From: a virus
Length of the DNA stretch: 25,085 nucleotides
Reading direction: 5' to 3' (one strand)
Virus record (IMG/VR): IMGVR_UViG_3300035228_001772
Location: 1-25,085 of that record
This document shows positions 1 through 8,685 of the stretch, piece by piece. The notes beneath the pieces are model-generated. The model did not search any database. It was given only the letters and a program-made list of their open reading frames with translations, and was not told the DNA's origin. The position numbers and the translations under genes are program-made. Every line of letters starts with the position of its first letter. Within the stretch, counting starts at the first letter, position 1.

Positions 1-394
1 TACCACCGTCGATGTTCAACACCGAGAGAGGAGTAGTAATATCAACTTCTGAAGACCAGGACATATTGCCCGATCCGTCTACCTTCATGTATCCGCCTGC
101 TACAGCAGCCGCGGGAAGGATATAATCCTGACTAGAAGTTAGTGCTGCTGGTGACTTGAGGGCAACATAATGGTCTCCATTGTTTGCACCCTCTACAAGG
201 CGAACAGCAGATCCAGATGTTGATGTTTCTCTTTCCCAGTAACGAGCAGATCCAACAATCTTATTATTGTTTGATGTAGAATCAATACCTACAAATAGGT
301 CAAACTCATCTACAACCCATCCTGGTTCACCGGCTTGAAGACCTGGAAGTGCTGAGAAGTTACCCCGCTTGAACTGTAAGACAGGAGCTGTCAT
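1..394 (-). CDS. Tail-fibre-like virion protein, N-terminal part (cut by window edge)
   Basis: The reading frame starts with ATG at 394-392 and stays open to the window edge, giving about 131 residues. It begins MTAPVLQFKRGNFSALPGLQ, followed by AGEPGWVVDEFDLFVGIDST and, further on, RYWERE and YMKVDGSGNMSW. This opening is typical of long structural proteins of T4-like cyanophages that are usually called tail-fibre-like or virion structural proteins. The remainder, including any receptor-binding part, lies outside the window. No clear Shine-Dalgarno sequence precedes the ATG, but a perfect T4-type late promoter lies about 117 bases upstream (511-518), so the gene probably starts its own late transcript. 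A structural role is inferred from the family resemblance and the baseplate/fibre context. The exact place in the particle is unknown. Confidence 0.8.
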   Translation of the reverse strand, partial: MTAPVLQFKRGNFSALPGLQAGEPGWVVDEFDLFVGIDSTSNNNKIVGSARYWERETSTSGSAVRLVEGANNGDHYVALKSPAALTSSQDYILPAAAVAGGYMKVDGSGNMSWSSEVDITTPLSVLNIDGG

Positions 395-461
395 TGGTTA
401 TTATTCGGTAATTTTGTGCCGCTAGTCACTGGAAATAACAATTCCTATCACCGCAAATAAT

Positions 462-480
462 AATTTACATTCTGTAAACT
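462..480 (-). other. Small inverted repeat in the leader of the fibre gene
   Basis: TTTACA and TGTAAA form a perfect 6-base inverted repeat around the 3-base spacer TTC. In the minus-strand RNA a G-U and an A-U pair can extend the stem to 8 pairs with a GAA loop. It lies between the TATAAATA late promoter and the fibre start codon, so it would be in the 5' leader. It has no U tract and does not look like a terminator. Any role in mRNA stability or translation is a guess. Confidence 0.3.
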
Positions 481-510
481 ATGATAATAATAATGTATTT
501 TGTATATGAA

Positions 511-518
511 TATTTATA
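511..518 (-). promoter_or_regulatory. T4-type late promoter (TATAAATA)
   Basis: The minus strand reads TATAAATA exactly, the consensus -10 element recognised by the T4 late sigma factor gp55 with its co-activators. It lies just past the stop codon (522-520) of the 119-residue gene and points toward the partial fibre gene. The leader would be about 110 bases, which is long for a T4 late message but fits the 125-base gap between the genes. Confidence 0.7.
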
Positions 519-519
519 C

Positions 520-879
520 CTAGAATGACCCAGCATCAAGGTCAACCTTATCATCTAAAGCATCATCCAGATATTGAAGTGCTTCAGCAGATATTCCTGC
601 ACTAGGAGGTGCTCCTCCAGGAACGGTTGATGCTCCTGTTGCAGCATCAATTACTTCGTCCGGATTTACAAACTTGAACGCTGATGTTGATGCATCATAA
701 ACCAAAACAAACCTGTTTTGATCTGCATCTGTAAGATTGGATGTATCCACATCCGTAAGTTGTGTCATTCGATCCACGTCGCTTCCTCCTGCTCCTTGTA
801 AATTTACGGCAAAACTTTCAGATGGTCCTGAAGAGACGAGGCGTACTGAAAATTGATTATTCTCTAATTGTACCTTCAT
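520..879 (-). CDS. Small fibre-like virion protein (119 residues)
   Basis: The protein has an N-terminal beta-type segment (MKVQLENNQFSVRLVSS), then LTDVDTSNLTDADQNRFVLV and YDASTSAFKFVNPDEVI at about residues 40-77. This pattern (L-[ST]-D-V-D-x-S-x-L, then LVYDA, then F-V) is common in phage tail-fibre and adaptor proteins. A Gly/Pro/Ala-rich hinge follows at about residues 80-95, and the C-terminus is LDDALDDKVDLDAGSF, a tail often seen on small proteins near the baseplate genes of T4-like cyanophages. Its ATG overlaps the stop of the preceding 113-residue gene as ATGA (876-879), suggesting coupled translation. The structural role is inferred from motif resemblance and neighbours; I know of no defined function. 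Confidence 0.75.
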   Translation of the reverse strand: MKVQLENNQFSVRLVSSGPSESFAVNLQGAGGSDVDRMTQLTDVDTSNLTDADQNRFVLVYDASTSAFKFVNPDEVIDAATGASTVPGGAPPSAGISAEALQYLDDALDDKVDLDAGSF

Positions 880-1217
880 GCGATCGTCCCATTGACTTGT
901 GACTGACCATGAATAACTTTTGTTACTGAGGAAGTAATATCATTCGTGACCAAAACGTCATAGTTATAACGACCACCAGTAATGATACCGGTTTGAGAGT
1001 TTGTTAGACTAATAGTAATTTTACCAGCAGTTGGTGCATTACCAAAAGTTACACCAAAACCAATAAATCCAGCATCAACACCCGCATGCTTACTCATCTT
1101 TGCGGTGATGCTGTGATTCGTTAGATTTAGAGGTAATCCAGTGGATGCTGTTACTGAATAGGTAGCAGAAAAATCAGTACCTTGTTCAATTTGAATATTT
1201 ACAACTGGTACTGCCAT
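876..1217 (-). CDS. Conserved cyanophage beta-rich protein (113 residues)
   Basis: The protein starts MAVPVVNIQIEQGTDFSATY and continues as alternating hydrophobic/polar strands: LPLNLTNHSITAKM near residue 30, then KITISLTNSQTG and GRYNYDVLVTN toward the end. The layout (Q-G-[TS]-[DT]-F, a 'linear in the data type' strand pattern, Y-x-[YF]-D-V) matches small Ig-like or BppU-N-like sheet proteins near phage baseplate and fibre genes. It has no signal peptide or membrane segment. It lies between the coiled-coil gene (22-base gap) and the 119-residue gene (4-base overlap). A late-promoter-like AATAAATA lies 24 bases ahead of its start. A role as an accessory baseplate or fibre protein is inferred. 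Confidence 0.75.
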   Translation of the reverse strand: MAVPVVNIQIEQGTDFSATYSVTASTGLPLNLTNHSITAKMSKHAGVDAGFIGFGVTFGNAPTAGKITISLTNSQTGIITGGRYNYDVLVTNDITSSVTKVIHGQSQVNGTIA

Positions 1218-1239
1218 ATCTGCTTAGAATGTCGCTGTA

Positions 1240-1443
1240 TTATTTATTCAAATGCTTGTGAATTAGATCTTTGAGTTCTTTGATCTCGTCTTCTAACTCA
1301 CTAATACGCCCGTTTTGTAACCGACGAGCATCCCTGTCAGCAATATATTTTTTATATCCAGTGGCGTCAGTTGACACCACCGCACTCGTCGTGAGATCCT
1401 TCTCCAGGTTCGGATAGTTCTCCACTTTCGCTCTCTTGTTCAT
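1240..1443 (-). CDS. Small coiled-coil protein (67 residues)
   Basis: The N-terminus MNKRAKVENYPNLEKDLTTS is followed by a polar middle (AVVSTDATGYKKYIADRDA) and a C-terminal heptad-like helix, GRISELEDEIKELKDLIHKH, at about residues 45-65 with I/L at a/d spacing, so oligomerisation through a short coiled coil is likely. Small proteins of this form (a Y-P-N-L near the start and a C-terminal coiled coil) are frequent beside structural genes in T4-like cyanophages and are uncharacterised. It has one of the few good ribosome binding sites in the window, GGGAG 7 bases before the ATG. No catalytic motif is visible. Its role is unknown; tail or assembly accessory is a guess from position. Confidence 0.75.
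   Translation of the reverse strand: MNKRAKVENYPNLEKDLTTSAVVSTDATGYKKYIADRDARRLQNGRISELEDEIKELKDLIHKHLNK
1241..1248 (-). promoter_or_regulatory. Late-promoter-like motif (AATAAATA)
   Basis: The minus strand reads AATAAATA, fitting the NATAAATA form of the T4-like late promoter in marine cyanomyoviruses and differing from TATAAATA at the first base only. It overlaps the stop codon of the 67-residue gene and lies 24 bases before the ATG at 1217, a spacing suited to a short late leader. Confidence 0.5.
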
Positions 1444-1450
1444 AAAGCAA

Positions 1451-1455
1451 CTCCC
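1451..1455 (-). promoter_or_regulatory. Ribosome binding site of the 67-residue gene
   Basis: GGGAG on the minus strand lies 7 bases ahead of the ATG at 1443-1441. It supports this start and is unusual here, since most other genes in the window lack a clear Shine-Dalgarno sequence. Confidence 0.6.
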
Positions 1456-1470
1456 ATAGAAATCCCCAAC

Positions 1471-1617
1471 TCATTCTTCTAACGGTCTCTTTTTGTTGAT
1501 CCTTTTGATGATTTTAGCATAAGCAATCTCCGCTGGCGTATAAGTGCCAGGGTGCTTCTTAGCAATTTCTAGGATTTTTTTAGCGATCTTTCGATCTCCT
1601 TTGTTTCTTTTTATCAT
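1471..1617 (-). CDS. Small basic protein (48 residues)
   Basis: The frame opens with ATG at 1617-1615 and ends with TGA at 1473-1471. It encodes a lysine/arginine-rich, helix-prone peptide that starts MIKRNKGDRKIAKKILEIAK, continues KHPGTYTPAEIAYAKIIKRI and ends NKKRPLEE. The ATG overlaps the stop of the 2355-residue gene as ATGA (1614-1617), a typical coupled arrangement, and the frame fills an otherwise empty gap exactly. The central Y-[TS]-P-x-[ED]-[IV]-x-Y-A-K region resembles small basic proteins at the equivalent place in other cyanomyoviruses. Its strong positive charge suggests nucleic acid or protein binding, but this is inference and no function is known to me. Confidence 0.7.
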   Translation of the reverse strand: MIKRNKGDRKIAKKILEIAKKHPGTYTPAEIAYAKIIKRINKKRPLEE

Positions 1618-4600
1618 GCTACTGCAATAGTACGGAAGTCAAGTAGTTCTGGTGCCTCAGACTGACTGCTAGAGTTGAACACAATCTTCACTTGGAAGGA
1701 AGTGAATTGTGGTAGGTCGTCAGCAGTATACTCATATTCGTTGAACGAATTTTTGAGACTTGGAGAAATGTTTTTGTCAGGCAAACCACTGTTGTTGCTA
1801 TCATTGATAACATCGCCAGATGCATCTAAGTTATTGAATCCAGGCATGGGTTCAAAAATTTGATCAAACTCAGAAGTATCTTCTCGCTTGAGGCGATAGA
1901 AAACACGCATCTCACAATTAGAAGGACGATTGGCAGCAAAGAGAACTTTCAGTGATGTAGAAGGATTTTCAAGTCCAATTTCTTTAGTCTGATAGACCAT
2001 GGTATGTGGATCGTCAAGTACGTTGGAACGACTATCTGTCAAGAAGTTGGTAATCGGTTTGTTGATTCGATTAGACTCAGTAAGAATAGAACTTTTGAAT
2101 ACATCAACTACAGGTGATACGTTTTCATTATCTGTGGTAAGATTTGCCTCAAAGGTGAATGATTTAGCACCAGGAAGGGCAAGGATAGAAGACTTTGCTT
2201 GCTCATTCTTACGTGAAGCAATGATACGAGTAGATGACAACTTAGTACGACCAAGAAGGGAGATATCTTCAAACCCTTGGTCTGTGAAAGAAGTCTCATT
2301 ACCATCAACACTGGTTCCACTAGTAGTACGAATTTTGCCAGTTACTTTAGTTCCAATTGGTGTACTGTGAGAGATATTAGGATTGATAGTATCGTACACG
2401 ATGTTACTAGAACCACGTGCACCGTCACCACCACCCACTTTATCCTTTGCAAATAGAACACTACCACTAATTTTTAGGAAGTAACTATCAAGAGCAATCT
2501 TACCTTCAATGTTATTAGTAACATCAATCAGGTCATGATCAGTATTGATCTTACGAAGAGACATTCCAGAGAATTCATATTTTTGAATTGGAGTGTCGAT
2601 GGCATGATCGATAGCAATGGTGTTATCAATAGAACGAGTAATAGTTCCGGAAAGTTGGTTTGTGCCAACACTGGTGTAGGAAATAATCTCGGCACCAATT
2701 TTTGTGTATCCAGGGTTGCTTGCAGATACCTGTGCACCTTCAAAGAAGTTGAATCCTGTGCTACTTGCAACACTGACAACAGAAGTCAAACTTGCAGCAT
2801 AACCAACAGTCAATCGGGTTGGGATGCTATCGCCACCAACATCAGACAAGGAGACAACAGAGTTTGAAGAATGGTTACCATGACTCGGATGGGTGACTTT
2901 CAAGTGACGACCATCATATTGGTCAGAGTTGACAGTAACAACCTTGGGAATAATATTAGTTTGAACAGATGCAATACCTGCTTGAGGACCAGCAGATGGG
3001 ATGTAAGAAATTGAGTCAGTGGTATTGAAGTCAGGACCAGAGACGTTAGTTACTACAAGTGCACTAGTATTAGTAGTAACACCGACCGTCAGGACAAGAT
3101 TTTTACCAAGACCCTTGGTTCCAAGGTTGGCAGTCAGGGTATCACCAACAGCATAACCCTCACCAGTGTTATCTAATTTGACAGTTGCACTAGTAATGTT
3201 ACCACTAGAGACAGTCACCACACCAACTGCATTCTGACCACGACCAGTAGAAGTGATAAAGTTCACCGTGCTGTAAGTACCATCTTCGTAGTCGGTACCA
3301 GATTTAGTGATAGACAGAGTGTTTGCTGCTTGACTGAGGTGAGACAAACGAGAAGCAATTGTGCCTCGGGCATTAGTATTGTTTTCTTGGGAAACAACCA
3401 CACCCTCAATAATATGAGGACTGTCAGTACCTGACGCGAGACCAATGTATACGCGCTTAGAGAATGTTTCAATAGGATTCTCAGGCAACTTATTACGTTG
3501 GTTGAACAAGTTCAACTGTGGGTTGTACAACCGAATTGATCCAGGTTGTGTAGTGAACTTTGCTTTATATGACTTATACTTCAAGTCTTCCAACTGCGAT
3601 GCAGTCCAAGTAAAGTTGCTTTGTGATTTGAACAAAGAACCTTGAGCAGGTTGCTTAGCAACAATAACTTGTTGGAACTGATTCAAGTCAGCAGTGGTAA
3701 TGTCTGCTTCACCAACTTGAGAAATCCAGGCATCATATTCGCCAGATGCAGAACCCAAATAGAATGCATAGTTGCCTTTGGGAAGATATACTGGAGAACG
3801 GAATTTGAAGTTTGTTGGTACAGTTCCATCATTAGAAATTGAAACCTGATCTGGGTTCAATTCAACTTCACTATTTTTCATCATCTTGGCAGATGGATAA
3901 CCATTTTCCAGAGGAACAATACGAACTTTGACTGGAACTTCTTCTGCTTTACTCTGGAAGAACATGTCCACAGAGGTCAAGAAGATACCAGGGTTATCCA
4001 TAACCTCAAACGACTGTGCTAGAGGATCGTCACTGTTATCTTGTGGTGGTGGAGGAGTAATATTGGTGACGTTATTTACAACGTTTGTGATGTTGATAAT
4101 AACCGGTTCGGGTAGAGCAGGTTCTGTGCGGATAACAGTAGTCTCTGTAATTTCAAATCCTTCAGAGAAGAAGTTTTGCGTAGAGTTACTGAAGTTCTTA
4201 CCAGGAATCTGATCTTCGGGTTTGATCTCAATCAACTGAGCAGTGTTCTCTCCATCTTGGAAAGTAGTTGCTGGAATGTAGAAACAACCTTGAACACAAC
4301 CAGTGGAGTCAGACACCAGGCGAACATCATTTACTGTTGCTTGTGCACCACTAGTCTCACCGACCAGAAGCATACCAGGTGTCAAGACTCCAAAGAAGTT
4401 AGAATCAGACTTTTGGTTCAGGGAAGAACAATCAACGTTTAGAACAGTTGTGGTTTCTGAATAAGAAGAAGATAGACCAACAGTAGAGGAATATGGGTTA
4501 TCTCCGTAAGTAATTTGGGGGGCAGCGAAAGGACCTGCTTTGTGATTAGGTGCTGCTAATCGGAAACGAATATCAGCAGAAGTGGTAGCATTCTGCATCG

Positions 4601-7600
4601 TAAACATATAACCGATTACAGTCTCACCAGTCTGGAAAGATCCACTCTGAGGAGTAACCTCAACCAGTTTAGGGACAGTATAGAAGTTATCATCAATCAT
4701 ATCGGTACCAGACCAATATGAATAGTGACGGGTATGTGGTTTCAGGACAGTTGAATTGAATTCAATGTTCTGCTCACGCATGAATGGAACTGGTTCAGTT
4801 TGAGAGATGAAATCATTTGCGAATCCTTCACCCTCAGTAATAGTTTGTTGAACACGATCAACATAAACATCAGAATCAGGAACTAATTGAAGGACACCGT
4901 TCCAATCACGATACATGTATGGGTTGACACTTTCTAAACGAGTAGCGTAAGGTTGATTACGATCTTCAACTTCGTCATATTGGAGAGTCACTACATCTCC
5001 AGTCTTTTTGATGTTAGGAGAACCTAAATCATCAACAAAGCGAGGATCCACGGCAGGATTAGGGGCACCATTCAAACCAACAACACTATTAGATCCAATC
5101 AAGAGATCAACAGAGTCACGTGTTTTCTTAGGTGTTAGTTTGCCACCATCAATTTCATATTTGATTTCTGTCTGCGTCTTATCTGCAACATCAAATGATC
5201 TGAATGGATCAACAACAAAACCATTCTTGAAACGATCAAGTCCCGTATCAGGATCTTTGATAGACAAACTTTCTGTCCTAGACTCAAGCAAAGACAGTGA
5301 TGTAATTTCTTCTAGATCGTCAATACGATTTTCTAGTTTGCCGATATCCTTCATGGTATATCGACGGTTTGCCTTGAATCTGATAATAGTTTCTAGGCGA
5401 GCATCATAAATGTATGGTTGATACTCAATAGTTGCAAGTTCAAAAGCATTACCAACAGTGTCTGGAAGAACCGGATTATCAGAAGGAATACCTTCTACAA
5501 TACTAAAAGAGTTATCTGGATTTAGATATAAACGATCTTTTCTTCCCTGATAGTAACTGAAGTTGAAAAGAATATTCTCGTTAGACTCAAGAACATTAGG
5601 AACAGACTGTCCACCAGAAGCAAAACTACGAGAATCAAACTCAAAGGGAGAACGACTACCAGAGTAAGGTGCTACCCTAGGACGTAAATCAATGATGTCA
5701 CTGTTACGAACGTTTGCATAAGAAGGAATTCTGTCATACTCCGCCTTCTCATAACTAGATGCAGTAACAATATCACCAGCATCCTGTGCATTGACCTCAT
5801 AGTGGTCAAAGAAAATCTTCAAACGACCTTGAGGTTCACCAGCATTTTGCTTACGAACCAAACGTCCGAAGTCAAAATACTCATCTCTTTGACCGTTGTC
5901 CAGAACAAAGTTCTTACGGATGTTAGGATCGCCAGGAGTGATGACAGAAACATTTGCCTTGACACCACTAGTTTCAAACAGAATCTCTTCAGTTTCAATA
6001 AAGTTGCGCGAGTTCTTAGTAAAAATTTCAATAGAAGTGCTACCACTACGCGCTAAAATACAAGCAGCACAACCAGAAGACTGTCCAATACCAACTTCAC
6101 CAACAATCAAGTCAGTATTGTTGTTATTAGGACCAGTAAATGATGATAAAGTTATAGATGGTATAGTTGGATCTCCAGACCCAGAAGACTCAAATACAGC
6201 ATGAACCTGAACAATGTCAGGGTAGTCAAGTGAAACTTCTCTATCTTGAACTCGTTTTCCGTAAATTGAATTAGAGGTAAGACCATCAGAAAGACCTGCA
6301 CTACTAGAGTTGCTAGATCCATCTACCACAAGAGCAGTAGATTTTGTCAGCGTCTTCAGTTTAGAAGATACGTTTGTTTTCTGTTTTGTAACATGAACAA
6401 TAACATTTGAAGACTGACTAGCAGTCAATCCAGAAATAGTACCAGACTTACTGCCACCAGTGAATACAATTTGGTCTTCCGACAGTGTTTCAATAGCACC
6501 GTTACTGTAAGCAATAGTATAACGCTCTTCATCAAACGCAGAATATACAAAATCCGTACCAACCAGAGACGGTAAAGTCAACTGACCACTACTATCAGTT
6601 GATTGCCCTGTTAGTTCTTGACGAGTAGAAATAACTGCGTTTGTTAGATCAACGCTCTCAACATTGCTGTTGGGCATTTCTGCAAATAGGAAACCTGTGT
6701 CAGAACCAACTAATTTGGGAGAGACGACTTTTAGACCAGTGATTGCAATGGTGCCACTAGGCAAAGCATGATGTGCAACACCAGAAACTGCTGCATCAGC
6801 ACTTGCTACTAGAGTCGCACTCTGATTAGTTCCTGCAATGGCTGAGACCTGGTTATAAACAGTATCGCTTTGTCCAGAGGCATTATATGAAACAATGTCA
6901 CCAATCTTCAAACGCTTTGCCCATCCAGTAGAACCGGAAGTCAACGCTCCAGCGGAGGTTAGGAAGAATTCTTGTGAACCGAAGTTGAACTGGTCCTCAA
7001 GAACAGTGTCGGCAGCAAATGTACGACTACCACCTGTAGAACGGACAGACTTCACATCTGCCATACCATACTCACGCACATTGGTGATGATACGACCTTG
7101 GTCTTCTCCATTCACCCGAATGGGTTCATCGATCAAGAACTTACCAGCAGTTTCGCAAAGAATAAGTTCTGCACTACTGGTGTTGCTACGAAGCATACCA
7201 CGGGCACCAGAACGAGTACCCTCAACTAGAGCAGGTGCATTCAAAGTGATTGCTTGGTTGACAGTCAGTTTAGTATCTGTGACAATATCAAACAAGAAGA
7301 GTTCAAAAACTGAACTATTGCCGGTGTAGGATGTGTTTTGAAGTTTATAATCATAGACGCGAGCACGACCGATGCTGTCACCGGATGCAGTTGCTTTATT
7401 ACTATCAAGACGCTCACTACGGAGGTCAACAAAATCAGAGTTAGCCGCAGCAATAGCAATCTGGGCTGCACTCAATGTATTGTTGACACGGAGGCGATTA
7501 CCTGCCTCAAATGGGATCGCACGATTTTTTACATCGTTTGTGGTACGAGGTTTCTTGACATCAATAAATCGAGTACCAATAACCCGTGTTTCAAAACCTT

Positions 7601-8681
7601 GTACGTATGCTTTACCAGGACCAACCCGGATACACATCAAATCTTTAGATGGTTTGTTACCATCTTCAGTCAGTCTTGATGCACTGAATTGCCCAAAGTT
7701 AGAGTACCGATCATTTAGACACTCTTTTGCTTCTAAATCAAACTTATTGACAAAGTAATTGCCACTTTCATCGAACGTACGACGAGCAAATTCTTTAGCA
7801 ATTTCACTATAAACAGTACGATCAACTAACTGCTTGACTTCACCATTATCTGTACGAAGCAGTTCAATAAAGTTTTCATCATTGAAATCATCTAAACTCT
7901 TACGGGTCAGAGCAAGACTAATCTTCAGTCGATCTGCACCCGGAGCAGTAAAGTTAGAGAAACCTGCTGCGTTATCATACAGCGTAGGATCCTCTACAGC
8001 AGTGATGATCTCCTCAACTACTTGGAATCCTACACGGAAGGAAGGAGCGTTGCTGTACTGGTCTAGCAGGAGGGTCTGAGTGGGTACTTCAACAAAGGCA
8101 CCACGTGCAAAGTAAACACCACGAATCAGAGTAAAGGCAGAACCTGCACCACTTGCATTAGAATTGAGAGTAGTGGCAAAGTCAGAACCCTCAGTAATAG
8201 TTGTTACTCCATAAGTGAAATCTTTCAGAGTAACTAAGTTTTCTCCATCTAGGAAGGTAGATGTTGAAAGATCCTCAGAACTAGTCTCATACTTGAGATA
8301 AATTGTAGTACAATTATCAGTAGAATCTTCTGATGACAGAACAAGAACCACCTGAGCAATGACGCCCGAAGTCTTTCCTTTGATACGAAGACCAATCAGT
8401 TTGTCATAGTAGAGTTCTACAGGAACACCAAAGAATGTAGACTCTACTTTGACATACGTATAGTCAAAGTCATAGTTGAACTTACCGGGAATTACAACAG
8501 ATCCCTCTTTGAAGATATGTTTACCAAACTTCTCAATCTGTCCCTGTAGGATAGATTGTAACGTTGTTAGTTCTCTTGCTTGAACCGGAGATCCTGGTTT
8601 GAACAGAACTTTGTTGAAATTCTTTTCAGAATCAAAGTCGTCAAAATATGGACTGACATTTAGGTTGGTGTTCTGTGGCAT
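1614..8681 (-). CDS. Giant baseplate/tail structural protein, DUF4815-like N-terminus (2355 residues)
   Basis: The N-terminus, residues 1-60, contains NLNVSPYFDDFDSEKNFNKV followed by LFKPGSPVQARELTTLQSIL, which I recognise as the DUF4815-type opening of phage baseplate/tail proteins. Four diverged copies of a G-x-x-[ST]-G-x-x-A ... G-E/T-E-x-I module follow at about residues 95-150, 488-540, 865-920 and 1440-1485. A short coiled coil (MKDIGKLENRIDDLEEI) lies near 1110 and an Asn/Pro linker (NITNVVNNVTNITPPPP) near 1530. From about 1545 (DPLAQSFEVMDNPGIFLTSV) comes a beta-sandwich-like region with VYLPKGNYAFYL and AWISQVGEA. A Gly-Tyr module (NTGEGYAVGDTL) lies at about 1830 and an EIISYTS...H module at about 1990-2030. 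The C-terminus is beta-rich. The gene follows gp8 by 4 bases, the place taken in T4 by gp9 and gp10. It probably forms the outer wedge or fibre attachment; that assignment is inferred. No enzyme motif was seen. Confidence 0.85.
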   Translation of the reverse strand: MPQNTNLNVSPYFDDFDSEKNFNKVLFKPGSPVQARELTTLQSILQGQIEKFGKHIFKEGSVVIPGKFNYDFDYTYVKVESTFFGVPVELYYDKLIGLRIKGKTSGVIAQVVLVLSSEDSTDNCTTIYLKYETSSEDLSTSTFLDGENLVTLKDFTYGVTTITEGSDFATTLNSNASGAGSAFTLIRGVYFARGAFVEVPTQTLLLDQYSNAPSFRVGFQVVEEIITAVEDPTLYDNAAGFSNFTAPGADRLKISLALTRKSLDDFNDENFIELLRTDNGEVKQLVDRTVYSEIAKEFARRTFDESGNYFVNKFDLEAKECLNDRYSNFGQFSASRLTEDGNKPSKDLMCIRVGPGKAYVQGFETRVIGTRFIDVKKPRTTNDVKNRAIPFEAGNRLRVNNTLSAAQIAIAAANSDFVDLRSERLDSNKATASGDSIGRARVYDYKLQNTSYTGNSSVFELFLFDIVTDTKLTVNQAITLNAPALVEGTRSGARGMLRSNTSSAELILCETAGKFLIDEPIRVNGEDQGRIITNVREYGMADVKSVRSTGGSRTFAADTVLEDQFNFGSQEFFLTSAGALTSGSTGWAKRLKIGDIVSYNASGQSDTVYNQVSAIAGTNQSATLVASADAAVSGVAHHALPSGTIAITGLKVVSPKLVGSDTGFLFAEMPNSNVESVDLTNAVISTRQELTGQSTDSSGQLTLPSLVGTDFVYSAFDEERYTIAYSNGAIETLSEDQIVFTGGSKSGTISGLTASQSSNVIVHVTKQKTNVSSKLKTLTKSTALVVDGSSNSSSAGLSDGLTSNSIYGKRVQDREVSLDYPDIVQVHAVFESSGSGDPTIPSITLSSFTGPNNNNTDLIVGEVGIGQSSGCAACILARSGSTSIEIFTKNSRNFIETEEILFETSGVKANVSVITPGDPNIRKNFVLDNGQRDEYFDFGRLVRKQNAGEPQGRLKIFFDHYEVNAQDAGDIVTASSYEKAEYDRIPSYANVRNSDIIDLRPRVAPYSGSRSPFEFDSRSFASGGQSVPNVLESNENILFNFSYYQGRKDRLYLNPDNSFSIVEGIPSDNPVLPDTVGNAFELATIEYQPYIYDARLETIIRFKANRRYTMKDIGKLENRIDDLEEITSLSLLESRTESLSIKDPDTGLDRFKNGFVVDPFRSFDVADKTQTEIKYEIDGGKLTPKKTRDSVDLLIGSNSVVGLNGAPNPAVDPRFVDDLGSPNIKKTGDVVTLQYDEVEDRNQPYATRLESVNPYMYRDWNGVLQLVPDSDVYVDRVQQTITEGEGFANDFISQTEPVPFMREQNIEFNSTVLKPHTRHYSYWSGTDMIDDNFYTVPKLVEVTPQSGSFQTGETVIGYMFTMQNATTSADIRFRLAAPNHKAGPFAAPQITYGDNPYSSTVGLSSSYSETTTVLNVDCSSLNQKSDSNFFGVLTPGMLLVGETSGAQATVNDVRLVSDSTGCVQGCFYIPATTFQDGENTAQLIEIKPEDQIPGKNFSNSTQNFFSEGFEITETTVIRTEPALPEPVIINITNVVNNVTNITPPPPQDNSDDPLAQSFEVMDNPGIFLTSVDMFFQSKAEEVPVKVRIVPLENGYPSAKMMKNSEVELNPDQVSISNDGTVPTNFKFRSPVYLPKGNYAFYLGSASGEYDAWISQVGEADITTADLNQFQQVIVAKQPAQGSLFKSQSNFTWTASQLEDLKYKSYKAKFTTQPGSIRLYNPQLNLFNQRNKLPENPIETFSKRVYIGLASGTDSPHIIEGVVVSQENNTNARGTIASRLSHLSQAANTLSITKSGTDYEDGTYSTVNFITSTGRGQNAVGVVTVSSGNITSATVKLDNTGEGYAVGDTLTANLGTKGLGKNLVLTVGVTTNTSALVVTNVSGPDFNTTDSISYIPSAGPQAGIASVQTNIIPKVVTVNSDQYDGRHLKVTHPSHGNHSSNSVVSLSDVGGDSIPTRLTVGYAASLTSVVSVASSTGFNFFEGAQVSASNPGYTKIGAEIISYTSVGTNQLSGTITRSIDNTIAIDHAIDTPIQKYEFSGMSLRKINTDHDLIDVTNNIEGKIALDSYFLKISGSVLFAKDKVGGGDGARGSSNIVYDTINPNISHSTPIGTKVTGKIRTTSGTSVDGNETSFTDQGFEDISLLGRTKLSSTRIIASRKNEQAKSSILALPGAKSFTFEANLTTDNENVSPVVDVFKSSILTESNRINKPITNFLTDSRSNVLDDPHTMVYQTKEIGLENPSTSLKVLFAANRPSNCEMRVFYRLKREDTSEFDQIFEPMPGFNNLDASGDVINDSNNSGLPDKNISPSLKNSFNEYEYTADDLPQFTSFQVKIVFNSSSQSEAPELLDFRTIAVA

Positions 8682-8685
8682 CGTA

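Noticed and set aside
6040-6075. CxxC-like pair (GCAAC) in the 2355-residue protein as a zinc-binding site
   Set aside because: Only one pair is present locally and the second pair lies about 600 residues away; the residues fall within the repeated G-x-x-S-G module. A zinc site cannot be supported.
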